A stretch of DNA of 64,000 bases from Adiantum capillus-veneris (taxonomy: Eukaryota; Streptophyta; Polypodiopsida; Polypodiales; Pteridaceae), in contig CM043942.1 in NCBI GenBank assembly GCA_014529385.2, positions 61,539,184 to 61,603,183 of the forward strand, read 5' to 3'. The position numbers and the translations under genes were made by a program. Under the pieces are notes generated by a model. The model did not search any database. It was not told the DNA's origin and saw only the letters and a list, made by a program, of their open reading frames with translations. Position 1 is the stretch's first letter; every line of letters starts with the position of its first letter. Below, piece by piece: positions 21,051 to 30,700 of the stretch.

Positions 21051-23826
21051 GGATCCTGTAACTCCAATTTCAGAAGTTAGCGTCTTTTTAGTACTGAAAG
21101 CCGAAATGAAGCTTTTAACTATTCAAATGACTTGAAAATTGAAACATGAGCTATTCAGGGCCTAAGGATGCAATGTAAGTGAAAAAATATGCAAACAGGG
21201 CTCAAAAACATGCTTGAGACATCATACGCGTATGATGTCTTTTGTGTCAGAATGACTTCATATTGGTTGTGCTTGTAGCTGATAGTGTATACATGAGTAT
21301 CATATGCTTGGATTTGAGTTTGGATCCCATTTGGTCAAGTTTTGGCCAGTTTAGTCCAGTTCAGGCTCTTGGCAAAATTTTGAAAGGGAAATGGATTTTA
21401 TGATCCAAATTGGGTAAAACTTGGTGGATTACTTTCAAATGGCATGTAGAACACTTCTGTTTGGTGGTTGAAGCCCTTAGATGCCAAAATCACATAGTGA
21501 GACATCATACGCGTATGATGTCTTTTGGTGCATTTTTGGACCAATTTTCTCTATAAGCTTGGATTTGGCTTTAGATAGGCTTATTCAATGGATTTATGAA
21601 GTTTGGATAGATTTGGACTAAAAATGGCTCTGGAGACATCATACGCGTATGATGTCTTTTTCATCAATTTTTCATGGGATTGGTTCTGTGGACTCTCCAT
21701 GTGCTAGTGAAGGACTGTTTATACTCAAATCTTGGTTTGGACTTGAATATGTTGGATTTGGGACAAAAATAGGCTTTGTATGAAGGATTTTCTCTTAATT
21801 GGGCTAATGGGGTGATCCACTTGACCAAATGGTTCCAAACTTCATATGTAGCATGTATTAGATATATATAATGGATGTATGATGACAAATGAGCATTTTT
21901 GGCTCTGTAAGTGCAAATAGACATCATACGCGTATGATGTCTTTTTCATCAAAATGGTGCTTTTTGGTTCCAGATAGCTTGTAGATGTGTTAATCAACAA
22001 TCCTACAAAGTTTCAATGAGTTTGGAGTTATTTTTACAAAATTAGGACCAAAAATCAATTTTATGGCCTACTTTGCGTCTTTTTGGTTTTCCTTGGGTTT
22101 TCTAACTCCAATTCTCATGATACTTTGTTCATAGGATGTGATTAACATGTGGAATGAGGCTATGCACTCAAATGTTGAAATGGATGTGAAAATCATGCTG
22201 TGAGACATCATACGCGTATGATGTCTTTTCTTGAAATGTTGGTCTTTTTGTGCAAAGAATGCTTTGTGCTAGTGCCCTAAGCCTTGCTAACTAGTTTTCA
22301 ACTTAAAAAGTCATCAGTTTAGCTAAAAAGCCCCCTTATAGGCATTTCAGTCTCCGAAGTCGTCTTTTTGCCTTGGAGTTGAATTTCTTCAACTTTTCTT
22401 CTCGAGAGTTGCATTTCCAGCTCATTGGATATGTTGTGAAGCCACCTATTTGGTTGAACTTGACTTTGGCTCCCCGTTCTCCATCTTTCTCCATTTGGTT
22501 GCTCGAAAGCGTCTTTTTCACCATCGGTAAGTGAATCAGCTTTCTTTTGGGTTTTGCTTGCAAACATAAGTCATCCATGTATAGTTGAAACTGCTCGTGA
22601 AGTTTCATGTCATTTGGTCGTCAATTTTAGCTGTTATGCCAAAATGACGCTTTGTGTGTCCACAGCCGAATCGGTTGTTCCGACCTACTTTTGGTGATCC
22701 AAACCTGGAGATACTCCATGGTTGCATTTCCCTCGATGTTGTTAAGCTTCCTGAGAAGTTTTGTGTCGTTCCGACAACTTTTTTCTGTTTGCCTCTTGCA
22801 GGCTCTGTTGACCTAGGGTTTTTCCAGTCGTTCTTTCTCGAGCTTTGAGTGCTAGAAACTCATCTTCTATGTTAGGGTAACCCACCTCTAAGTTCTTGTA
22901 AGGTTTGGTTAGGCGGTTGTGCCCCTACCTAGCGTTCTTCCCCATTCCTCGTCTGCTCTTGTTTCTTGGTTTTGGTGAGTTTTCGCGACAAAAGTTAACG
23001 ATAAGCATCAAAAGCTTATGGCAACGAGTCTACCTCTCATGTCTGGTGTCCTCTGAGCTCTCGTAGCAGTCGTAGAAGGCGGTAGAAGTTCGGATGCTCC
23101 TGTGTGCTCTTTGCTCTCTCCAAGACGGTAATAGTGGAAATGAGCTTGATAGTGAAGTGAAAAATACTTAACTTCGGGCTTCCCGGATCACTTGTTACCA
23201 AATTTGACATGTGCTCCTATCTCGTCGTGAAATACACTTTAGGATTTGAAATTTCTCAATTTGGACTCCATTTGACCTGTTTCTGAGAAATCTGTCCACT
23301 TTGCCAAAATTCTGTCATTTCGGGCTTTCCGCAACTTTTTCAGAATTGTACCCCATTTTTACCATGGGTTGCCCTTGTCATTAGGATCATCACCGTCTAT
23401 TCTTTTCTTTTTTCCGATCTCATTTCTGCTTTTTTATTTTTCTTTTATTGTTATTAAGAAAATCATAAAAAATAAAGGAAAATAGCAAATTGAAGCCAAA
23501 AAATTCCAAACATACACGATAAATATCTGGTAACCCTGTGTATATGAATATACACTTCTTTGTGATTTTTGGACTTGGATTACCACTTTTTTCCACTTTT
23601 TAGCTCCAAAAACACTCTTATTTAGTGATATTTACACATCTAGAGACCCAAATTCATCATTGATCTCTTCTTTGTTGCAAAACAAGGTATATAAGGGCAT
23701 AAATATTATCAATATCCGCAATCAAACATAAAAAATTGCAAAATCATGTAAGACACTGCCCTTGTAATATAATTTTTGTTTTTCTTTGTTTTTTCCGCTT
23801 GTAGCTGCTTTGTAGCTCCTGTATAC
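21051..23826 (-). other. non-coding spacer before the 3' ORFs
   Basis: This is 2.8 kb without a supported gene. The half next to the 3' ORFs (21217-22226) carries five palindromes on a ~284-bp period and is recognisably homologous to the leader before gag (for example gatccaaatggg...aaacttg at about 33818 matches gatccaaattgggtaaaactt at about 21402). At 22564-22583 it contains a 20-bp exact match to the RT active-site coding sequence at 27596-27615. Parts may be a promoter, intron or subgenomic leader for the 3' ORFs. Confidence 0.6.
21217..22226 (-). repeat. array of five 24-bp palindromes before the 3' ORFs
   Basis: AGACATCATACG followed directly by its reverse complement CGTATGATGTCT occurs at 21217-21240, 21500-21523, 21634-21657, 21919-21942 and 22203-22226, perfect in all five. 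Start-to-start spacings are 283, 134, 285 and 284 bp. Distances upstream of the ATG at 21050 are 167, 450, 584, 869 and 1153 nt. The sequence between copies is diverged. As RNA each copy can form a 9-bp stem with the self-complementary loop ACGCGU. Confidence 0.95.
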
Positions 23827-23838
23827 CTCCCCCCCTCC
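23827..23838 (-). promoter_or_regulatory. internal polypurine tract identical to the terminal one
   Basis: The minus strand reads GGAGGGGGGGAG, the same 12-mer as 17745-17756, and again follows a short inverted repeat (GTCC/GGAC around four bases, 23847-23858). It starts 22 nt after the stop of the WxPK tail. It may be a second plus-strand priming site or the relic of an ancestral 3' end. Confidence 0.65.
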
Positions 23839-23860
23839 TAGTCTGAGTCCTCCCGGACGA

Positions 23861-24265
23861 CTATGAAGTGTCTGTGGGTGAAGCATTGTAGTTGTTTTGG
23901 TCATCAGTTCCCAATGCAATTGTAGAGCGATGATACAACAGTCTTTCCAATAAAGCTGCTCTTTGTTTGATTGAAGGATTGGTGGTCGGGTTTTGGGTTG
24001 GTTTTGGCACTTCAGTAGTAGAATCAGTAGATGGATTCTTCATTACCTTGTTGTCTTTTTTCACAATCCAAATCTGCTTCCGCTTTGCTTGTGCTTGCCA
24101 CAAACTCTTTGCGACCCAAACCTGCTTTGTTCTGTGTGTTGATTTCCTCGCCTTGAAATACCTAGGAGTTTTCGTTGATTGTATTGAAGGGAGTTCCTTT
24201 TTACAAATCTTTGGGATCCAAATTTGCTTGCTATAGCTTTGTGCCGTCATGAACTGCTTTGGAAT
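23861..24265 (-). pseudogene. C-terminal WxPK-repeat tail of the polyprotein, after an in-frame TGA
   Basis: Same frame as 24266-27703, separated from it only by a TGA at 24266-24268. The stop falls exactly where a Trp of the repeated motif is expected: the sequence reads KQI, stop, IPK, while neighbouring repeats read KQIWIPK, KQVWVAK and KQIWIVK. About seven such Trp-x-Pro/Ala/Val-Lys repeats, spaced roughly 15-35 residues apart, span the end of the upstream ORF and this tail. The likely event is TGG to TGA in this copy, although readthrough cannot be excluded. The related tail in the 42-kb host element lies at 35809-36569. Function unknown; the repeats are basic and aromatic. Confidence 0.7.
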
Positions 24266-27200
24266 TCAGATCTGTTTCACTATCCTTGATTGTCGGGGAT
24301 CACTCTGTTGTCTGGTATTGAAGACTCTGTTTGTTTTTTCTGGCACCACCTTTTTTGGTCTCCATACCAATGTTGACTCCGTTTTATCCCAAGGTTGAGC
24401 TGTTATATTATTGCTTGTCTTCCTTATCCAATGTTGAGAGTTCCTCGTCGACGAGCAATCCAGTTGTGTAGAAACTTTTGGTTTCCATTGCTTCTTCCTT
24501 TTCTCTGTTTGTTGTTTGACCTTGTCCGTGGAATCTTCCTTTGGAGTTGGCTCTGCTCCTTTGGTGAACTTAACTGATTGACTTTTACCTTCGTATTTGA
24601 TAAGCACTGATTGAGAACTCCAGTCAATCATTGCATTGTATTGCTTCTGCCATGGTTGTCCTAGCAATAATGGATGTTGTGTAGCTTGGTCTTCAACCAC
24701 GTAAAACATATGAGGATACACATATTGGTTAATCTGTATATGTAAAACTGTGCATCCGACAGTTTTGATTGAATTCTCAGAGTAACTTTCTAACTCTTGC
24801 TTGGCAGTTTGTAATTTCGTGTCATTTGTCAATTGTTTATACAAACTGAGTGAAAGTAGGTTAGCTTGAGCTCCTGAATCCAATAGTGCTCTGGCTTTAA
24901 TTTGGTTGGTCCCTACTTTGCATTCAATGATGGGTTCTTCTTTGTCATTCCCCATTTCTGTTATACTAACTGCGTTTATTCGTATTGCTCCTTCATTGCG
25001 CTGTTTCTGGCGCAGTAGTCTTCTTTTCTCCATTCTTTCCTTTGCCTCAGCTTGTGCTTCCTCCACAATCTTTTTCTTTTTCTGGACACGCAGCTTTTCT
25101 TGATGTATTTTGAGAAGCATGTCTTGTGTTAGCGGCAACAGATACTTTTTCACTCTGCATCCACTAATCCAATTGGGCATTTCTTCTCCGTCTAATGTAG
25201 CAAGCTTGACGGCTCCACTTGGTGATAGATCTTTAATCACCAGAGGACCCATCCCTCGCTTTTTAAGCTTTTTAGCATGCTGTTTCAGAGTGTAAACTAG
25301 GACATAGTCCCCAACTTTAAACTCTTTAGTCCGCACATGCTTATCAAAAAATTCCTTTTGTCGCCTTTTTTGAGCGTAGATGGAAGCTACTGCTTTTAGG
25401 CGAAGCTCATCTAGCTTTTCCAGGTCATCTATTCTATCAGAGAGCTCGTGCCCTGTCCATTCTAGATCCTTAGCCACCCTTAAGGTTGAAATCAAGAATT
25501 CTATTGACAAGATAGCATTTAGCCCAAAAACCATGTTATATGGGGTCGTTCCTATTGATGTTTTATATGCTACCCTATATGCCCATAATGTTGAATGCAA
25601 CTTCTGGTCCCAGTCAGTTCTCGACTTAGATACAATCTTCGTAAGGACCGTGCATATGGTTTTGTTTGTTGCTTCAGCTTGTCCGTTTGCTTGTGGATGA
25701 TACGGGGCTGATTTCCTATGGATTACCATGAATTCATCTAGAAGGATCTCTATCACTTCATTTATGAAATGTGTGCCTCGATCACTCACAATTTCTATTG
25801 GCAATCCATATCGTACAAAGACGTATTCATAAAAATTGTGCCGTGGTCCTGGCATTGCTTTTTGAGTTGCCTTTGCTTCGACCCACTTTGTTAGATAGTC
25901 TGTAGCCACAATGATGTATTGTGCATGAGTCTTATATGCAGGAGGTGAAATGGGTCCGACATAATCAATCCCCCATTTTGCAAAAGCTCTTGCCCCCATC
26001 ATTGGTCTAAGCGGCATATCATCTCTTTTAAGTGGTACTTTGGTCCGCTGACAGTCATCACACCGTTTAACGTATTCCTCAGCGTCCATATGTAATGTTG
26101 GCCACCATATTCCTGCGGCTAAGACAAGTTTTGCTGTCTTATCACCTGAGAAATGGCCTCCACCTACTCCTCCATGAGCTTGCTCTAGGATTATCACATA
26201 CTCAGACTCTGATGCGCAAATCCTAAGCTGGTTGTCTTTACCTCTCTTATAGAGTTGATCTCCTATTAAAGCGTAATCTCTAGCTTCTGTCTCTACAGAT
26301 TTCTGACGAGCTTTTGACGTTCCTTCTGGGAAAGTTCTATTTGTGAGATATTCAACAATATACTGACTCCATTCTGGAGCGATCATTATCTGATATAATG
26401 TTGAATACTCGGCTGGCGGTTTTGATGAACATACAATACATACTGTGACATATTCATGTACGCTTTCTTTCATTCCTGGCCAATAGACTCCCAATTGTAA
26501 CAAATTCCTATATGTGTTCCTTCTTGAACAATGAAATGCACATTCCTGAACATGTGCTTCGCACAGATATATATTATATTCCTCAGGATTGATGCATAGT
26601 CGTAAAACATGATCATTTCCCAATTGATACAACCTTCCTGCAATCAATTGAAGATTCTTGGATTGCTGAATAGCAATATGTTTCAGGTTGTATTCTCTTC
26701 TATCAAACTCTCCTCCATAGGTTAATAGGTCAACGACATTTTGAGACCACTTAGGTATCATTTCTATGTTGAACAAGTACGCGTCTGGCATGTCGTCATC
26801 TACTCCTATAGGGTCTTCTCCATTCGTCAATCGCGAAAGATGATCAGCTCTAAGATGTGTTTTTCCTTTCTTTACTACTACCGTGAAGTCGAATTCCAGT
26901 AAGATAATGAACCATCTCACTATTCTCCCGGTATTGCATGGTTTATTCACTAGGTAGAGCAAGGCTTGGTGATCCGTAAAAAACACAAACTTGTTGGCTA
27001 GAAGATAATGCCGAAATTTCTTCACAGCATATATCATTCCTAATCCCTCTCGCTCTGTTGTGGTGTAATTCTTCTCTGCATGGTTGAGCTGTCGACTGGC
27101 GTAACAGATAGGAAAATCCATGTTTCCTTCTTCTGGCTGAGCCAGAATGCATCCTATTGCATATGCAGAAGCATCTATGTGCACATGGAATATCTTCTCC

Positions 27201-27703
27201 CAATCTGGTGATTTCAAGACTGGAGCAGTAATGAGTGCCTCTTTCAATTTCTTGAATGATTCCTCACATTCCTCTGTCCATTCAAAGTTCACTATTAGCC
27301 TGTAAAGTGGTTGGCCTATTATAGCGTACATGTAAATGAATCGTCTATAATATCCACAATGTCCCATAAAGCTCTGTACTTGTTTCGCATTGGTTGGTCT
27401 AGGCATATCCACTATAACTTTTATCTTCTCTAAATCCGTGGATATTCCGTTTTGTGAGACAATATGTCCCAGAATTCTGCCCTGTCGGACCATAAACACA
27501 CATTTCTCAGGATTGAGACAAATGCGATATGTCCTACATTTCTCAAATACTTTTCTTAGGTGTTCTAGATGCTCATCTCTCAGTAGAGAATGTACACATA
27601 AGTCATCCATGTATATTTCGAGAAACAGCCTTAAGTATTCTTTGAAAGCATGCGTCATCAGCCTCTGGAAGGTTGCGGGAGCATTGGTTAGACCAAAAGG
27701 CAT
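24266..27703 (-). CDS. pol: pol: RT C-terminus, RNase H, duplicated H2C2, integrase, second protease-like domain
   Basis: 1145 codons from the Met of MPFGLTN; the same frame is open upstream to about 27820, where one base is missing relative to the RT entry. RT YMDD is at residues ~31-34. RNase H shows HVHIDAS, TTEREGL and FFTDHQAL (D, E, D). Two H2C2 units follow in tandem (residues ~316-425 and ~437-552), each with HX6H and CX2C. The integrase core has WGIDYVG, VSDRGTHF and GQAEATNK, with exactly 35 residues between the second Asp and the Glu. A C-terminal module (KVGDYVLVY...MGPLVIKDL) lies at ~790-850. Then comes a second retropepsin-like domain: ALLDSGAQANLLS at ~939-951 and PLLLGQPW at ~1011. 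WxPK repeats close the ORF. All catalytic residues of RT, RNase H and integrase appear intact. Confidence 0.9.
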   Translation of the reverse strand: MPFGLTNAPATFQRLMTHAFKEYLRLFLEIYMDDLCVHSLLRDEHLEHLRKVFEKCRTYRICLNPEKCVFMVRQGRILGHIVSQNGISTDLEKIKVIVDMPRPTNAKQVQSFMGHCGYYRRFIYMYAIIGQPLYRLIVNFEWTEECEESFKKLKEALITAPVLKSPDWEKIFHVHIDASAYAIGCILAQPEEGNMDFPICYASRQLNHAEKNYTTTEREGLGMIYAVKKFRHYLLANKFVFFTDHQALLYLVNKPCNTGRIVRWFIILLEFDFTVVVKKGKTHLRADHLSRLTNGEDPIGVDDDMPDAYLFNIEMIPKWSQNVVDLLTYGGEFDRREYNLKHIAIQQSKNLQLIAGRLYQLGNDHVLRLCINPEEYNIYLCEAHVQECAFHCSRRNTYRNLLQLGVYWPGMKESVHEYVTVCIVCSSKPPAEYSTLYQIMIAPEWSQYIVEYLTNRTFPEGTSKARQKSVETEARDYALIGDQLYKRGKDNQLRICASESEYVIILEQAHGGVGGGHFSGDKTAKLVLAAGIWWPTLHMDAEEYVKRCDDCQRTKVPLKRDDMPLRPMMGARAFAKWGIDYVGPISPPAYKTHAQYIIVATDYLTKWVEAKATQKAMPGPRHNFYEYVFVRYGLPIEIVSDRGTHFINEVIEILLDEFMVIHRKSAPYHPQANGQAEATNKTICTVLTKIVSKSRTDWDQKLHSTLWAYRVAYKTSIGTTPYNMVFGLNAILSIEFLISTLRVAKDLEWTGHELSDRIDDLEKLDELRLKAVASIYAQKRRQKEFFDKHVRTKEFKVGDYVLVYTLKQHAKKLKKRGMGPLVIKDLSPSGAVKLATLDGEEMPNWISGCRVKKYLLPLTQDMLLKIHQEKLRVQKKKKIVEEAQAEAKERMEKRRLLRQKQRNEGAIRINAVSITEMGNDKEEPIIECKVGTNQIKARALLDSGAQANLLSLSLYKQLTNDTKLQTAKQELESYSENSIKTVGCTVLHIQINQYVYPHMFYVVEDQATQHPLLLGQPWQKQYNAMIDWSSQSVLIKYEGKSQSVKFTKGAEPTPKEDSTDKVKQQTEKRKKQWKPKVSTQLDCSSTRNSQHWIRKTSNNITAQPWDKTESTLVWRPKKVVPEKTNRVFNTRQQSDPRQSRIVKQI

Positions 27704-27771
27704 AACTCGATAAGCATAAATTCCCCACTCCGTTGCAAAAGCTGTTTTATGTTGATCTTCCAGTGCTATGG

Positions 27772-30700
27772 CTAGCTGGTTATATCCTGAAAAACCATCA
27801 AGAAAGGAGTATGCTGTTTTCTTGATACACGCTCTAGAACATGATCAGTTATCGGCAGGGGATAATTGTCCCTGATTGTTGCAGCATTCACTTTCTTTAG
27901 GTTGACACACACTCGGAGTTTTCCGTTCTTCTTAGGTACTACCACAATCGGAGATACCCAATCAGTGTGTTCAATCTCGTATATGAATTCAGCTTCCATT
28001 AGCTTATCTATCTCTTCTTTGATTCGCTTAGCAAAAGTATCATTATATGTGTATGGTCTCTGTCTGCTAGGCTTTGCGTCTTGTTTCAGTGGGATTGAGT
28101 GTTGGCATATCGATGGGTCAACTCCCTTTAAGTCCTTATAAGACCATGCAAACACATCCCTATACTCTCTGAGAAGACTCAAAAGTCTCTCTTCCTCGCT
28201 TGGAGACAAATCTGTGGCTATGTACACCGGTCTAGGCGTCTCACCTGGAGCTGCTAAATCAACTTTTTTTGCATCCTCCGGTCCGTCATAAGATTCGTTC
28301 TCCTTCCTCTCTCGAATAGGTGGGGTTAATATCACCTTCCTATCCTCTATTGTGAATTTCCTATAGTGAGAGGGAACATCCATGTTTTCCTTGATTTTGA
28401 CGTTTTCGTCCTCTCCACTCTCAATTTCTGTAGTCCAAACTTCTTTCAGAGTTTTCTTGAGCTCTCTGTACTTGTTTCTACGTTCTAACTTGGACTCCGT
28501 GTATTCTCTGTTGCGCTTGTTCTTTTCTGATTTTTCTGTTTCAGTTTTCGTTCCATTCTTTTGAACTTGATTTCTTGAGCCTCTTTTGTCTTTTCGTAAG
28601 CTCTTTTGATCACTGCCTCTCATTCTTCCAGAAATCTTATCCTTAACACAATCTTCAGCCTTTACTAGCATTAGGAATTGATTTTTTCCTCTTATTCTAT
28701 GCATCGGATTGGTTCTAACCCCTTTTGTTTTTCTCTTTGCTCTATAGCGTTTCTGGCGTTGTTTAGTTTGGTTCGGAAAATCATAAAATCGGACATCCGT
28801 TATAGTTTCTTCGTTTTCGCTTGAATTGTCCGTTGACTCGTTGTCTGCTTCATTTCCCCACTCCGGATGATTGGGAATGTCGTGAAACACCTCTTCTTCA
28901 TCTTCATTTTCGAGTGTATCGTTCTTTTCAGTTTCTTTTTTGAGTACAGTTCTCAACATGAAATACGAAACCACGTCGTACCCGTCCTTGTCGCAAAATT
29001 TCGTTGTGGGACCCTCCGGAATTGCACAAACATCTAGGGTTGCTAGAATGTGTGTCCATTCTAATGGTTCAAACGTGTCCTCTGGAAAGGGTTCTCTTAC
29101 ATAAGTTTCGTCTTCGATAGCCCTTTCTAAAACACATTCTTCTTGTTTCAGACTTCCACATTTCGAAGCTCCACACATCCATAACTCCTTGGGTTTACCT
29201 AACCAAGCTGGAAATTCGGATCCCGCCAAAGTAGCTGAATCAAACTCCTCTACCGGTGTTCGGTTCACATCTTTGTAGCTATGGTCTTTCAGGTTCACAC
29301 GTGTAGTGGTTTCCATATTTCTCAGATATATGTGATCGTAGCCCCAATCCTGGACCATTTTCAACTGTCTCATGAATGGTCTTCCCAGTATGATATCATA
29401 GTTATTCTCCTTGCCAAAATCGACAATAGCAAAAGTATGTTCGTATTCAATGCCGCAAGAAGTCACTACAACTTTCTCTAATAACCCCATAGGTTTCTCC
29501 ATGTGTCCATCTGCTAATTGGAGTTTCAACCTAGTCTTCCTTATTGCTGGTTTCCCCCATTTTTTCCAGATTTCTTTTGTAGCTATGGCTACCCCAGCTC
29601 CGCTGTCTAGTATTGCCATTGTGTTCACTCCTTGGAATTCAACTGGTAAGGTTGTATTCCCCTCTTCACCTTCGCAATACTCTCCGACCTTGTTTAAGGG
29701 TACAGGCTTAGCGTTCTTTTGTGGCTTGCTCAGCTCCTCAATGCTCTCTTGCAATCTCGATGTTGGATCTTTTATCCCGAATTTCTCCAAGCATTTTCCT
29801 ACAGTGGTCCACATATGTGGTCTTAGCCTCAAAAGCTCAGCTAGAGTGATAGTGCATGTCACTGGTGTTGACAAAATCTCTATCAATCCTTGCGAGTCCA
29901 TGACTTTTTCTGATGAGATTTTTTGTGAGGGAAGTGCTCTAATCTCGGATTTTGCTTCATACTCTCCTAAGTATGAAGGTAAGGTTTTCAGTGAATGAGG
30001 TTTGCTCTCCATTGTTCTAACAGAGCCCCCATCTCCCCAGTAAGATTGCAGATCCAAGTCCACTTGAGATCCTGCCTCAAATTCCACTATGGGAGGATTC
30101 CTGATGTCCTTTTCCCAATTTGTCTGATTAGCTTGGCAACTTAGCTCGTTTGCAAAGTTTGCCTCTCTCACTTGTTTCCAAAATTCATTGTAATCCTCAT
30201 CTCTTTCGTAACTCCTCTGTATGACTGGATGAAAACTCTCTATCTCCTGATCGGTTGTGTTCAATACTATGCGGTCATCCTTTTGTGTATCTTCAGGCTT
30301 TTGTGCACTGGGAGTCTTTTCAGCTACCCGTGAAACGATAGTCTCTTGCTGAATTGGGTTTTCCTTTCCACAATTCATTGTTTCTTTTGGTGGTTCTAAT
30401 AAGGCTTGTGCAGTCTCGATCATTCTCTGGCACATTTCAAGTCTCTGCTTTTCCAATTCCGCGTTTGGGTATGTCATCCACCTCTGTTCTTGTGTTTGGT
30501 TGTTCTTTAACCTAGCTTCGTAAGCTCTCATCAGTGCGTCCAATGGTTCGTGTACTTTGTCGACTAGCACTGATCCCCCTGAGCTTAAGCTCGTTGTTTC
30601 TTTGATACTCTTTTGTTTCGTTCTTTCCGGGCTCATCTCTCGTTTCCCGTTTTGACTCTCAAGTTTTTCTAATCTAGCTTTAGTTTGCTTTAGTTCCTCA

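Noticed and set aside
21217-22226. Palindrome array considered as a CRISPR-like array
   Set aside because: Plant nuclear context, spacers of unequal length (about 110 and 260 bp) that are themselves degenerate repeats, and no cas-like genes.
22319-22608. Short frame containing YMDDLC as a possible second RT
   Set aside because: Only the 20-bp exact match resembles RT; no other RT motif flanks it.
29411-29998. 195-codon plus-strand frame
   Set aside because: Antisense shadow of the protease region of the 19-kb element.
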